Source: VXNE01 sp963664635 (GTDB taxonomy: Bacteria; Pseudomonadota; Gammaproteobacteria; Pseudomonadales; Azotimanducaceae). Taken from it: 64,000 nucleotides of DNA. Positions within the stretch are counted from its first letter, which is position 1; each line of letters begins with the position of its first letter. Made by a program: the position numbers and the translations under genes. Shown piece by piece: positions 24,531 to 34,482 of the stretch. The stretch spans positions 4,712,001 through 4,776,000 of the forward strand of contig OY761542.1 in the NCBI GenBank assembly GCA_963664635.1, written 5' to 3'. The notes under the pieces are model-generated. The model made no database searches and was not told where the DNA came from. It saw nothing but the letters and a program-made list of their open reading frames with translations.

Positions 24531-26300
24531 GTGGCCATGCGCACCCATTACTGCGCCGCCCTCACCGCGGCCGACGTCGGCGAACGCGTGGAACTGACCG
24601 GCTGGGTACACCGCCGGCGCGACCACGGCGGCGTGATCTTCCTCGACCTGCGGGACCGGACCGGCATCGTGCAGGTCGTCTACGATCCCGACGAACCCGA
24701 GAGCTTCGAGACCGCGGACCGCGTCCGCAACGAGTATGTGCTGCGCGCCACCGGGCGCGTCCGGCGGCGTCCGCAAGGCATGGTCAATCCGGACCTCGCG
24801 ACGGGGGAGATCGAGGTGCTCGGGGCCTCCCTCGAGATCCTGAACGCCGCCGAGACACCGCCGTTCCAGCTTGACGAGTACTCCCGGGCGGGCGAGGACA
24901 TCCGCCTGCGCTACCGCTACGTGGACCTGCGCCGGCCCGAGATGCAGGAACGCCTGCGCCTGCGGGCCCGGGTGACCAGCCACGTCCGGCGCACCCTGGA
25001 GGAAGCGGGCTACCTCGAGATCGAGACGCCCACCCTGACCCGCGCGACCCCGGAGGGCGCGCGCGACTACCTCGTGCCGAGCCGCACGCACCCCGGCGCC
25101 TTCTTCGCGCTGCCCCAGTCGCCGCAGATCTTCAAGCAGCTCCTGATGATGTCGGGCTTCGACCGCTACTACCAGATCGCCCGCTGCTATCGCGACGAGG
25201 ACCTGCGCGCGGACCGGCAACCCGAGTTCACCCAGATCGACGTCGAGGCTTCGTTCGTCACCGAGTCCGACATCATGGAGCTCACCGAGGGCATGCTGCG
25301 CGCGCTCTTCGAGGGCGTCCTCGGGGTGTCTCTCGCGGAGTTCCCCACCCTCACCTGGTCCGAGGCCATGCGGCGGTTCGGCAGCGACAAGCCGGACCTG
25401 CGCAACCCGCTGGAACTGGTCGACGTCGGCGACCTGATGCGCGCAGTGGACTTCGACGTGTTCCGCCGGCCCGCCAACGATCCGCGCGGCCGCGTCGCCG
25501 CATTGCGGGCACCCGGTGGCGCCGGCGTCCTGTCGCGCAAGGCCATCGACGACTACCAGGACTTCGTCGGCGGCTACGGCGCCCGCGGCCTCGCCTACAT
25601 CAAGGTCAACGAACGCGCCGCGGGGCTCGACGGGTTGCAGTCGCCGATCCTCAAGTTCCTCGGCGCCGAGGTCGCGGAGCAGGTCCTCGAGAGGGCCGGC
25701 GCACGGGACGGCGACCTCGTCTTCTTCGGGGCGGACCGCGACCGGGTGGTCAACGACTCGCTCGGCGCCCTGCGCCTGCGGCTCGGCGCGGACCTCGGGC
25801 TCGTCGAGGACCGCTGGGCGCCGCTGTGGGTCACCGACTGGCCCATGTTCGACGAGGGGCGCGACGGCGCGCTGACGCCGGCGCACCATCCTTTCACCAT
25901 GCCGCGGTCCGTCGACGAGCTGGCCGCCGATCCGGCCCGGGCGCTGGCGAAGGCGTATGATGTGGTGTTGAATGGAGTCGAGCTTGGCGGCGGATCGATC
26001 CGGATCCACGACATCGCAACGCAGCGCAAAGTGTTCGAAGCCCTGAATATCGGCCAGGAAGCCGAAATCAAGTTCGGCCACCTGCTGGATGCACTGAGAT
26101 ACGGCTGCCCGCCGCACGGCGGCATCGCCCTGGGGCTCGACCGCCTGGTCATGCTCATGGCGGACACCGACGCCATCCGCGACGTCATCGCCTTCCCCAA
26201 GACGCAGACCGCCTTCTGCCATCTGACGGCCGCGCCCGCACCCGTCGACGCCGCTCAACTGCGCGACCTGCACCTGCGCGTGAGCAAGGCCTCCGCGTGA
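24531..26300 (+). CDS. aspS: Aspartyl-tRNA synthetase
   Basis: 589 residues, GTG start 24531 with GGAGG ten bases upstream; the ATG at 24537 is the alternative. The N-terminal OB-fold (VELTGWVHRRRDHGGVIFLD) binds the anticodon. The class II core has FKQLLMMSGFDRYYQIARC with RDEDLRADRQPEFTQID (motif 2) and GGIALGLDRLVMLM (motif 3), with the bacterial GAD insertion between them. It charges tRNA-Asp; whether it also charges tRNA-Asn is not decidable here. It starts the conserved run into yebC and ruvCAB. Confidence 0.97.
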   Translation: MAMRTHYCAALTAADVGERVELTGWVHRRRDHGGVIFLDLRDRTGIVQVVYDPDEPESFETADRVRNEYVLRATGRVRRRPQGMVNPDLATGEIEVLGASLEILNAAETPPFQLDEYSRAGEDIRLRYRYVDLRRPEMQERLRLRARVTSHVRRTLEEAGYLEIETPTLTRATPEGARDYLVPSRTHPGAFFALPQSPQIFKQLLMMSGFDRYYQIARCYRDEDLRADRQPEFTQIDVEASFVTESDIMELTEGMLRALFEGVLGVSLAEFPTLTWSEAMRRFGSDKPDLRNPLELVDVGDLMRAVDFDVFRRPANDPRGRVAALRAPGGAGVLSRKAIDDYQDFVGGYGARGLAYIKVNERAAGLDGLQSPILKFLGAEVAEQVLERAGARDGDLVFFGADRDRVVNDSLGALRLRLGADLGLVEDRWAPLWVTDWPMFDEGRDGALTPAHHPFTMPRSVDELAADPARALAKAYDVVLNGVELGGGSIRIHDIATQRKVFEALNIGQEAEIKFGHLLDALRYGCPPHGGIALGLDRLVMLMADTDAIRDVIAFPKTQTAFCHLTAAPAPVDAAQLRDLHLRVSKASA

Positions 26301-26332
26301 GCCTCCGCGTGAGAAAGGTCAGGTAGGGGGTC

Positions 26333-27087
<755 letters not shown>

Positions 27088-27088
<1 letters not shown>

Positions 27089-27570
27089 TGCGCGTGCTCG
27101 GCGTCGACCCAGGCTCCAGGACCACCGGCTACGGCCTGATCGACCGCGAGGGACCGCGCGTGTCCTACGTCGCGAGCGGCTGCATCCGCACCGGGGGGTC
27201 CGACTTTCACGCCCGCCTCGCCGAGATCTACCACGGGATCGAGACCGTCATCGACGACTACGGTCCCGCCGAGGTCGCCATCGAGGAGGTGTTCGTCGCG
27301 CGCAACCCGAGTTCCGCGCTGAAGCTCGGGCAGGCGCGCGGCGCCGCCATCGCCGCGGCGATCGCGCATGACATGCCGGTCACGGGCTACGCGGCCCGCC
27401 GCGTGAAGCAGGCCGTCGTCGGCACCGGACGCGCGACCAAGCACCAAGTGCAGCACATGGTGCAGGCCGCCCTGGCACTGAACGAATCGCCGGCGGCCGA
27501 CGCCGCCGATGCCCTCGCCGTGGCGCTCTGTCACGCCCAGTCGCGCGGGACGGCGGGGCTGCGCGGATGA
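27088..27570 (+). CDS. ruvC: Holliday junction endonuclease RuvC
   Basis: 160 residues, start ATG 27088 overlapping the yebC stop (TGATG). The four acidic catalytic residues can be placed: Asp7 in GVDPGS, the Glu of AIEEVF, and the two Asp residues of the C-terminal AADAADALA segment. It resolves four-way junctions as a dimer working with RuvAB. It is slightly shorter at the C-terminus than the E. coli enzyme. The stop overlaps the ruvA start (ATGA). Confidence 0.95.
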
Positions 27571-28175
27571 TCGGCCGCCTGCACGGCCGCATCGCCGCCA
27601 GGGAAGGGAACGTGCTGCTGGTAGACGTCCAGGGCGTCGGCTACGAGGTCGAGGTCACGACGGTCACGGTCGCCTCGTCCGGACCCGCGGACACCGCCGT
27701 GGAACTCTTCACCCATCTGGTCGCGCGCGACGACTCGATGACGCTGTTCGGGTTCCGCTCCCTGGCCGAACGTGCCCTGTTCCGCGTACTCGTCAAGGTG
27801 AACGGCGTGGGACCGAAGCTCGCGATGACGGTACTCGGGGCGCTGCCCCCCGAGGAACTCGCGCGCTGCGTCGCGGACCGGGATACGCGCCTCCTGACCA
27901 GGGTCCCGGGCATCGGCAAGAAGACCGCCGAACGCATCGTCATGGAGCTGCAGGACCGGCTCGACGACATCCCCGTTGCCGCGGGCGCCGCACCGGTCAC
28001 GGCCGACCGTGAGGCGGCGGACGCCGTCAGCGCGCTGGTCGCCCTCGGCTGGCGGCCCGCCGAGGCGCGCAAGGTCGTCGAGTCCGTGCACGTCGACGGC
28101 GAGTCGACGGAGGACCTCATCCGCTCCGCGCTCAAGCGGATGGGCGGCCGCGAGAGTTCCGAACCCGCGGCATGA
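27567..28175 (+). CDS. ruvA: Holliday junction DNA helicase subunit RuvA
   Basis: 202 residues beginning MIGRLHGRIAARE. The N-terminal OB fold is followed by two helix-hairpin-helix motifs (VNGVGPKLAMTVL and VPGIGKKTAERIVMEL) that contact the junction. The C-terminal domain III, which binds RuvB, includes ALGWRPAEARKVV. It overlaps ruvC and ruvB by 4 bp each, so the three subunits are translated as a unit. Confidence 0.96.
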   Translation: MIGRLHGRIAAREGNVLLVDVQGVGYEVEVTTVTVASSGPADTAVELFTHLVARDDSMTLFGFRSLAERALFRVLVKVNGVGPKLAMTVLGALPPEELARCVADRDTRLLTRVPGIGKKTAERIVMELQDRLDDIPVAAGAAPVTADREAADAVSALVALGWRPAEARKVVESVHVDGESTEDLIRSALKRMGGRESSEPAA

Positions 28176-29209
28176 CCATCGAGCGCGACCGCATCACCGC
28201 GGGCGAAGCGGCGCCGCCCGACCGTTCCCCCGACCGCGCGCTGCGCCCATCCCACCTCGCGGACTACGTCGGCCAGACCGCCGTCAAGGAACAGATGACG
28301 CTGGCCATCGCCGCGGCCCGCGCGCGCGGCGAGGCCCTCGACCACACGCTCATCTACGGGCCCCCGGGACTCGGCAAGACGACGCTCGCCCACATCGTGG
28401 CGCACGAGATGGAGGTGCAGATCAAGGCGACGTCGGGACCCGTGATCGAGAAACCGGGCGACCTCGCCGCGATGATCACCAATCTCGAATCCGGGGACAT
28501 CCTGTTCGTCGACGAGATCCACCGGCTCTCCCCCGTGGTGGAGGAGATCCTCTACCCCGCCATGGAAGACGCGGAGATAGACATTCTGATCGGGGAAGGC
28601 CCGTCGGCCCAGTCGATCAAGTACCGGCTGCCGCACTTCACGCTGATTGGCGCCACGACGCGGGCCGGCCTGCTGACCTCGCCGCTGCGGGACCGCTTCG
28701 GCATCGTCCAGCGGCTGGAGTTCTACACGGTCGGCGAACTGACCGAGATCGTCACGGCGGCCGCGGCGAAGCTCCAGGTGGCGACCGACGCCGACGGCGC
28801 CCTTGAGATCGCGCGACGATCGCGCGGCACGCCGCGCATCGCGAACCGCCTGCTGCGGCGGGTGCGCGACTATGCCGAGGTCCAGGGCGACGGCCGCATC
28901 GACGCCGCGGCCGCCGGCCGGGGTCTCGACATGCTCGCGGTGGACGACCGCGGCTTCGACAGCATGGACCGCAAGCTGTTGCGCACCGTAATCGATCACT
29001 TCCAGGGCGGGCCCGTGGGGCTCGACTCCATCGCGGCCGCGGTGAGCGAAGAACGGGATACCATCGAGGACGTGCTCGAACCCTATCTCATCCAGCAGGG
29101 CTTCCTGGTGCGCACGCCGCGCGGTCGCGTCGCGACCGACAGGGCTTACCATCATTTCGGCCTGAAGAAGGCCGCCGACGGCGCCCAGAGCGCCCTGGAC
29201 CTTTCATGA
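28172..29209 (+). CDS. ruvB: Holliday junction DNA helicase motor RuvB
   Basis: 345 residues. Walker A is GPPGLGKTTLA, Walker B is ILFVDEIHRL, sensor 1 is LIGATTRAGLLTSPLRDRFG with the arginine finger. The C-terminal winged helix ends with FLVRTPRGRVATDRAYHHFG. It is the AAA+ motor that drives branch migration with RuvA. Ten bases separate it from tolQ; the ybgC gene often found here is missing. Confidence 0.97.
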   Translation: MTIERDRITAGEAAPPDRSPDRALRPSHLADYVGQTAVKEQMTLAIAAARARGEALDHTLIYGPPGLGKTTLAHIVAHEMEVQIKATSGPVIEKPGDLAAMITNLESGDILFVDEIHRLSPVVEEILYPAMEDAEIDILIGEGPSAQSIKYRLPHFTLIGATTRAGLLTSPLRDRFGIVQRLEFYTVGELTEIVTAAAAKLQVATDADGALEIARRSRGTPRIANRLLRRVRDYAEVQGDGRIDAAAAGRGLDMLAVDDRGFDSMDRKLLRTVIDHFQGGPVGLDSIAAAVSEERDTIEDVLEPYLIQQGFLVRTPRGRVATDRAYHHFGLKKAADGAQSALDLS

Positions 29210-29218
29210 CGGACGCAC

Positions 29219-29896
29219 GTGCCTGAACAGCTCTCCATTCTCGAGATCGTCGTCAGCGCGAGCCCGCTCGTGCAGTTCGTCATGCTGGTGCTGGCGCTCG
29301 CGTCGGTCGCCTCCTGGGTGATGATCTTCCAGCGCTGGTTCGCGCTGAACCGCGTCCGGCGCCAGATGGACGACTTCGAGGAGGAGTTCTGGTCCGGCGT
29401 GGACCTCAGGGAACTCTACGGCGAACTGGAGCAGGATCCCGAGAGTCTCAACGGCAGCGAGACCGTGTTCCTGGCCGGTTTTCGCGAGTTCCTGCGGCTC
29501 TCCGAGCAATCCGGCGCGGATCCGGACGCCGTGATGCAGGGCGTGCAGCGCGCGATGCGCGTGGCGCTGACCCGCGAGGAGGAGTCCCTCGAGCGGCACC
29601 TCGCGTTCCTCGCAACCGTCGGCTCGACCAGCCCCTATATCGGCCTGTTCGGGACGGTGTGGGGGATCATGAACGCGTTCCGCAACCTCGCAAACATGAG
29701 CCAGGCCACCCTCGCGTCCGTGGCGCCCGGCATCTCGGAGGCCCTGATCGCCACGGCGATGGGACTGTTCGCCGCCATACCGGCGGTCATCGGGTACAAC
29801 CGCTTCTCGGCGCGCGTCGAAGGGCTGATGAAGCGCTACGAGGCGTTCGCCGACGAGTTGACCAGCATCCTTTACCGCGCATCGCACAAGACCTGA
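29219..29896 (+). CDS. tolQ: Tol-Pal system proton-channel subunit TolQ
   Basis: 225 residues, GTG start at 29219. Three membrane segments are visible: about residues 17-39, then a pair after LAFLATVGSTSPYIGLFGTVWGIM and ISEALIATAMGLFAAIPAV. The MotA/TolQ/ExbB signature GLFGTVWGIMNAF is present. With TolR it uses the proton gradient to energise TolA, which keeps the outer membrane drawn in during division. The whole tol operon continues downstream with short gaps. Confidence 0.94.
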   Translation: MPEQLSILEIVVSASPLVQFVMLVLALASVASWVMIFQRWFALNRVRRQMDDFEEEFWSGVDLRELYGELEQDPESLNGSETVFLAGFREFLRLSEQSGADPDAVMQGVQRAMRVALTREEESLERHLAFLATVGSTSPYIGLFGTVWGIMNAFRNLANMSQATLASVAPGISEALIATAMGLFAAIPAVIGYNRFSARVEGLMKRYEAFADELTSILYRASHKT

Positions 29897-29915
29897 CCAC
29901 ACCGACCGAAACCCC

Positions 29916-30347
29916 ATGGCCGTTCGCCGCAAACCGATGTCCGAGATCAACGTCGTGCCGTACATCGACGTCATGCTCGTGCTGCTGGTGATCTTCATGG
30001 CCACGGCGCCGCTGTTCACCCAGGGGGTGGAAGTCGACCTGCCGCAAGCGCCGTCCGAAGCGCTGCCGGAGGAAGACGACCCGCTGGTCGTCAGCGTCCG
30101 AGGCGACGGCGCGATCTTCCTCAACATCGGCGTCCGCTCGGACGACGAGAAGGGCCGCCGCGTCACGATCTTCTCCCTCGAGGACCAGGCCACCCGCGTC
30201 ATCGGCGCGCGTCCGACGGTGCCGGTCTACGTCCGCGCCGACCGCGAGATCGAGTACGGCGAGGTGGTCAAGGTCATGACCGTCCTGCAGAAGGCCGGTG
30301 CCGAGAGCGTGGGCCTGATCACCGACCCGCCGGACCTGTCGGGATGA
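29916..30347 (+). CDS. tolR: Tol-Pal system subunit TolR
   Basis: 143 residues with a single N-terminal membrane helix (IDVMLVLLVIFMATAPLF). The membrane-embedded aspartate in PYIDVMLVLL is the conserved proton-carrying residue of the ExbD/TolR family. The periplasmic domain follows, with VYVRADREIEYGEVVKVM near the end. It works with TolQ. Confidence 0.93.
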   Translation: MAVRRKPMSEINVVPYIDVMLVLLVIFMATAPLFTQGVEVDLPQAPSEALPEEDDPLVVSVRGDGAIFLNIGVRSDDEKGRRVTIFSLEDQATRVIGARPTVPVYVRADREIEYGEVVKVMTVLQKAGAESVGLITDPPDLSG

Positions 30348-30351
30348 ACCC

Positions 30352-31056
30352 GTGCTGACGCTGCGCGACTACTTCGGGCCCGTCGTGCTGGCGCTGTTAT
30401 TGCACGCCGGCGCCGCGCTGGCGCTCGTGCGCGGGTGGACGCCCGAGAGCGAGGACGCCCGCGTCATCCGGCCCGACATCGTCAACGCCACCCTGATCGT
30501 GCTGGATCCTCCGAAACCGAAGGCTACCCGCCGGCCGCCCGCGGTTACGCCGACACCGGCGGCAACACCGCCGACGGAGCAGGCGGTGCCCAAACCCGAA
30601 CCACCGAAAGTGGACCCGGCGGAACGCGAACGTCAACAGCGGGAGGCGGAGCGCGCCCGGGAAGAAGCGGCCCGCCAGAAGCGGCTGCAGCAACTGGCCG
30701 AGAGCGCGTTCAACGACGCGCTCGCCCAGGAGGCCATGGAACTCGCCGGCAGCGCGCGGACCGACGCCGCGCTCAGTTTCGTGGCGGGCATCTACCAGGC
30801 CGTGGTCCGCAACTGGTCGAGGCCGCCGTCCGCGCGCAACGACATGCAGGCCGAACTGCTGGTCGAACTGATCCCGACCGGCGAGGTGGTGTCCGTGACC
30901 CTTGTCGCGTCCAGCGGCAACACCGCATTCGACCGTTCCGCCGAAGCGGCGGTGCGCAAGGCGCGGCGCTTCCAGGTGCCGGACGACATCGGGCTCTTCG
31001 AAGCCCGCTTCCGTCAGTTCACACTGCTGTTCAAACCGGAGGACCTGTTACGTTGA
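30352..31056 (+). CDS. tolA: Tol-Pal system protein TolA
   Basis: 234 residues, GTG start. One membrane helix (about residues 9-27), then a proline-rich stretch, then a short charged helical domain II (about residues 84-115, Glu/Arg/Ala-rich), then a TonB-like C-terminal domain with VVRNWSRPPSARNDM and TAFDRSAEAAVRKA. Domain II is much shorter than in E. coli TolA (421 residues). It links TolQR to Pal across the periplasm. Its stop overlaps the TTG start of tolB. Confidence 0.9.
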   Translation: MLTLRDYFGPVVLALLLHAGAALALVRGWTPESEDARVIRPDIVNATLIVLDPPKPKATRRPPAVTPTPAATPPTEQAVPKPEPPKVDPAERERQQREAERAREEAARQKRLQQLAESAFNDALAQEAMELAGSARTDAALSFVAGIYQAVVRNWSRPPSARNDMQAELLVELIPTGEVVSVTLVASSGNTAFDRSAEAAVRKARRFQVPDDIGLFEARFRQFTLLFKPEDLLR

Positions 31057-32381
31057 ACATCCGCAGCCGCTGGCGGGCCGTGGCCGCCGCCACCGCCCTG
31101 ACGCTCACTTGGTCGGCGTCCGGCGCCGGCGAAAAGATCATCATCGACCAGGGATACGACGACCAGACCCGGATCGCCGTGGTCCCGTTCGAAACCGCCG
31201 GGGGCGACGGCGCCGGAATCGCTCCGGTCGTCTCCTTCGACCTCGCGCGCAGCGGTCAGTTCGATCCGCTGCCGCCCGAGAACATGCTGTCCCTGCCCAC
31301 GCGCCCCGAACAGGTGTTCTTCCGGGACTGGCGCGTCCTCGGCATCGAGTACGTGCTCATCGGACGGATGTGGGAACTCGGCGACGGCGAACTGGCGACG
31401 GCCTACCACCTCCTCGACGTGTTCAACGAGCGCGAGCTCCTCTCCGGACGGCTCGCCGCGCCGGCCACGAAACGCCGGGACATCGCGCACCGCATCGCGG
31501 ACGAGGTGTTCGAGCAGATCACCGGCATCCCCGGGGCGTTTTCCACGAAGATCATCTACGTCCTGGCCCTGGACGCCGGCACGTCGTACGCGCGCTACCG
31601 CCTCGAGCTGGCCGACTCCGACGGCGAACGCGCACGGACCCTGTTCGATTCGGACCAGCCCCTCCTTTCCGCGAGCTGGTCGCCGGACGCGCGGCGCGTC
31701 GCGTACGTCTCGTTCGAAAGCGGCCGTCAGGCCGTCGTCATCCAGGACCTCGTCACCGGCGAGCGCAACCGCATCGCCGAGTACCGGGGCCTGAACGGCG
31801 CGCCCGTGTTCTCGCCGGACGGCAACCGCCTGGCCCTGGTGCTGTCCCGCGACGGCAATCCGGAAATCTACGTCAAGGACCTGGCCAGCGGCGCGCTCCG
31901 GCGCGTCACGCGCTACCCGTCCGCCATCGACACCGAGCCGAGCTGGACGCCCGACGGCAACGGGCTGATCTTCACGTCGGACCGGGGCGGGCGCCCGCAG
32001 ATCTACCAGATGGACCTGGCGACCTCGATGGTCGAGCGGCTGACCTTCCAGGGAGACTACAACGCCCGCGCGCGGCTGCTGCCCGACGGGGAGCACCTCG
32101 TCTACGTCCATCGCCGGCAGGGGACCTATCACATCGCCTGGCAGGCGCTCGAACGCGAGGACGTGCGCGTGCTGACGCAGACGTCTCTCGACGAGTCGCC
32201 CTCCATCGCCCCCAACGGCACCATGCTGATCTACGCGACGCAGGATCGGGGGAGGGGTATACTGGCCGTCGTGTCAATCGACGGTCGCGTAAGGTACCGG
32301 TTGCCGTCAGCCGAAGGCGACGTGCGGGAACCGGCCTGGTCGCCTTACATCGATGCCTTGTCCCCGTCGAGTGGCTACTAG
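31053..32381 (+). CDS. tolB: Tol-Pal system beta-propeller protein TolB
   Basis: 442 residues. The start is taken as TTG 31053, overlapping the tolA stop with GGAGG 9-10 bp before it; this gives a proper signal peptide (residues 1-26, ending SASGAGE). The longer open frame upstream is a shadow of tolA. After the N-terminal domain, propeller blades carry repeated motifs of the type SWSPDARRVAYVS, VFSPDGNRLALVLS and SWTPDGNGLIFTSDRGG. It is periplasmic and binds Pal. Confidence 0.94.
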   Translation: MNIRSRWRAVAAATALTLTWSASGAGEKIIIDQGYDDQTRIAVVPFETAGGDGAGIAPVVSFDLARSGQFDPLPPENMLSLPTRPEQVFFRDWRVLGIEYVLIGRMWELGDGELATAYHLLDVFNERELLSGRLAAPATKRRDIAHRIADEVFEQITGIPGAFSTKIIYVLALDAGTSYARYRLELADSDGERARTLFDSDQPLLSASWSPDARRVAYVSFESGRQAVVIQDLVTGERNRIAEYRGLNGAPVFSPDGNRLALVLSRDGNPEIYVKDLASGALRRVTRYPSAIDTEPSWTPDGNGLIFTSDRGGRPQIYQMDLATSMVERLTFQGDYNARARLLPDGEHLVYVHRRQGTYHIAWQALEREDVRVLTQTSLDESPSIAPNGTMLIYATQDRGRGILAVVSIDGRVRYRLPSAEGDVREPAWSPYIDALSPSSGY

Positions 32382-32399
32382 GAGAACAGGAGACTGAGA

Positions 32400-32957
32400 A
32401 TGACACAGGCAAGGTCCACGCACGGCTCTCGACCGCGGTTTTCCCTGTTTGTCGTGCTTCTGGCCGGCGGGGTCCTGGCAGGTTGCGCGGGGTGCACGAC
32501 TCCGGCGCCGGATCCCGTGCCGATTCCAGAGGAACCGGCCGCGCCCACGGTGGAGCCCACCCCCGATCCCGAGCCGATACCGGAGTTCAACGAGGCCGGC
32601 AATCCTCTGGATCCCGAAAGCGGGCTTCCGCTCTCGCGCACGTTCTACTTCGACTTCGACAAGGCGGTCATCAGGCCAAGCGATCTGCGCACCCTCGAGC
32701 GACATGCCGACATGCTGAGGAGACACCGCGACCGCTCGCTCGCGATCGAGGGCCACTGCGACGAACGGGGCACCCGCGAGTACAACCTCGCCCTCGGCGA
32801 GCGACGCGCCAATGCCGTGCGGAGCTTCCTGATGTCCGACGGCGTGCGGGACTCCCAGATCGAGACCGTAAGCTACGGGGAAGAGCGTCCGGCCGATGTC
32901 GGCCACGACGAATCCGCCTGGAGCAAGAACCGTCGGGCCGAGTTGATCTATCGGTGA
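32400..32957 (+). CDS. pal: Peptidoglycan-associated lipoprotein Pal
   Basis: 185 residues with a lipoprotein signal (lipobox LAGC, Cys at about residue 29), a proline/acid-rich linker (about 35-70) and a C-terminal OmpA-like domain. That domain has YFDFDKAVI, EGHCDERGTREYNLALGERR and the terminal SKNRRAELIYR, which bind meso-diaminopimelate of peptidoglycan. It anchors the outer membrane to the wall and contacts TolA and TolB. It is 2 bp from cpoB. Confidence 0.95.
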   Translation: MTQARSTHGSRPRFSLFVVLLAGGVLAGCAGCTTPAPDPVPIPEEPAAPTVEPTPDPEPIPEFNEAGNPLDPESGLPLSRTFYFDFDKAVIRPSDLRTLERHADMLRRHRDRSLAIEGHCDERGTREYNLALGERRANAVRSFLMSDGVRDSQIETVSYGEERPADVGHDESAWSKNRRAELIYR

Positions 32958-32958
32958 C

Positions 32959-33786
32959 ATGAGCGGCCACCAACGCCGCTGCAAGTCCGCGAGCGCGGCC
33001 ATCTCGGTCGCGCTCGTCGTTTCGCTCTCCGCGCTCTCCGCGCTCTCGGCGCTCTCGGCGAGAGCCGCTGCCCCTGTCGAAGAATCCGTCGGGGCCATAC
33101 CCGCCGCTCGCGCCGCACCGCCTCCCAGGGAGGACGTGTTCGAGGAACGGGCCCCGGCGAGGACGGAGTCCAGCGAACGGGCGCGGATGTTCCATCAGTT
33201 GCAGGTCCTCGCGGAAGAAGTCCAGGCGCTCAGGGGCGCCGTCGAGGAGCAGCAGCATCGGCTGGACCTGCTGGCCCGCGACCAGCAGGAACGCTACCTC
33301 GGCCTCGACCGCCGGATTTCCGCGCTCCAGAGCGGCGTTCCCACGGCCGCGCCGCCGCCGCGCCCGGCAGCCCGGGATCCGCAGCCCGTCGATACGCTGC
33401 CCCGCACCGGGGGAACGGAGGCGGACGCGTATCGCAACGCCTACGCGATGCTCGAGCGCGGCCAATCCGATGCCGCGGCCACCGCCCTCGAGAGCCTCAT
33501 CGAAGAGTTTCCGAACGGCCAGTACACGCCAAACGCGTTCTATTGGCTCGGGCAGCTCCACCGCCGCGCCGGGCAGCTCGAAGAGGCACGCCAGATGCTG
33601 GTGCAGGTGATCACGCTCTACCCGGACCACAACAAGGCGCCGGACGCCCTGTACAACCTCGGTGTGGTGTACGCGGAACTCGGTGACGCCGCGCGCGCCC
33701 GGATGTACCTCGGGCGGGTCCAGCAGCAGCATCCGGATTCCACCGCCGCCGGGCTGGCCAGAACCTACGCGGCGAACCTGCCTTAG
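32959..33786 (+). CDS. cpoB: Cell-division coordinator CpoB (YbgF)
   Basis: 275 residues. A signal peptide (about residues 1-38) contains a short repeated run SALSALSALSA encoded by tandem 9-bp repeats. A coiled-coil segment (about 75-115, QLQVLAEEVQALRGAVEEQQ) is followed by TPR repeats from about residue 155 (DAYRNAYAMLERGQSDAA, YWLGQLHRRAGQLEEA, DALYNLGVVYAELGD). In E. coli CpoB tunes PBP1B activity in step with Tol during constriction. Position after pal is conserved. Confidence 0.93.
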   Translation: MSGHQRRCKSASAAISVALVVSLSALSALSALSARAAAPVEESVGAIPAARAAPPPREDVFEERAPARTESSERARMFHQLQVLAEEVQALRGAVEEQQHRLDLLARDQQERYLGLDRRISALQSGVPTAAPPPRPAARDPQPVDTLPRTGGTEADAYRNAYAMLERGQSDAAATALESLIEEFPNGQYTPNAFYWLGQLHRRAGQLEEARQMLVQVITLYPDHNKAPDALYNLGVVYAELGDAARARMYLGRVQQQHPDSTAAGLARTYAANLP

Positions 33787-33834
33787 CCGCCCCGCCTGTC
33801 GGCGCGGCGCCCCGTTTCGGCTCAGCCTACTGTC

Positions 33835-34479
33835 GTGAAATCTCTACGCGTCACCGAGATCTTCCAGTCCCTCCAGGGGGAGTCCCGGACGGCGGGCATG
33901 CCGACCACGTTCGTGCGCCTGACCGGGTGTCCCCTGCGCTGCCAGTACTGCGACACGGCCTATGCGTTCAGCGGCGGGAAGCTCATGCCCCGCGCGGATG
34001 TCGTGGAGCGGGTCGCTGCGTTCCCCGCGACACGGGTCACGGTCACGGGCGGGGAACCCCTGGCCCAACCGGCGGTGCACGCCCTCATGACCGCGCTCGC
34101 AGACCTGAACTATGCAGTCTCCCTCGAGACCGGAGGGGCCATCGACGTCGCGGGCGTGGACCCGCGCGTGTCGATCGTCATGGACCTCAAGACCCCCGGC
34201 TCCGGCGAGTCGTCACGCAACCAGTACGCCAACATCGAGCATCTCGGCGCCAAGGACCAGGTCAAGTTCGTCATCTGCGACGCCGCGGACTACGCTTGGG
34301 CGAAGGCGCAGTGCGGCCGATGGGACCTCACCGAACGCGTGGGAGAAGTGCTGTTCTCCCCGTCCGCGTCCGAGATGCCGCCGGCGCGGCTCGCGGAGTG
34401 GATCCTGCGGGACGGCCTCGACGTGCGCTTCCAGGTGCAGTTGCACAAGGTGCTTTGGGGCGACACGCCCGGCCGTTGA
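33835..34479 (+). CDS. queE: 7-carboxy-7-deazaguanine synthase QueE
   Basis: 214 residues, GTG start at 33835. The radical-SAM cluster motif is CPLRCQYC (CX3CX2C) near residue 31, followed by the SAM-binding TGGEPLAQ. EIFQSLQGES at the N-terminus is typical. It converts 6-carboxytetrahydropterin to 7-carboxy-7-deazaguanine in queuosine synthesis. The next gene encodes the following enzyme, QueC. Confidence 0.95.
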   Translation: MKSLRVTEIFQSLQGESRTAGMPTTFVRLTGCPLRCQYCDTAYAFSGGKLMPRADVVERVAAFPATRVTVTGGEPLAQPAVHALMTALADLNYAVSLETGGAIDVAGVDPRVSIVMDLKTPGSGESSRNQYANIEHLGAKDQVKFVICDAADYAWAKAQCGRWDLTERVGEVLFSPSASEMPPARLAEWILRDGLDVRFQVQLHKVLWGDTPGR

Positions 34480-34482
34480 CGC

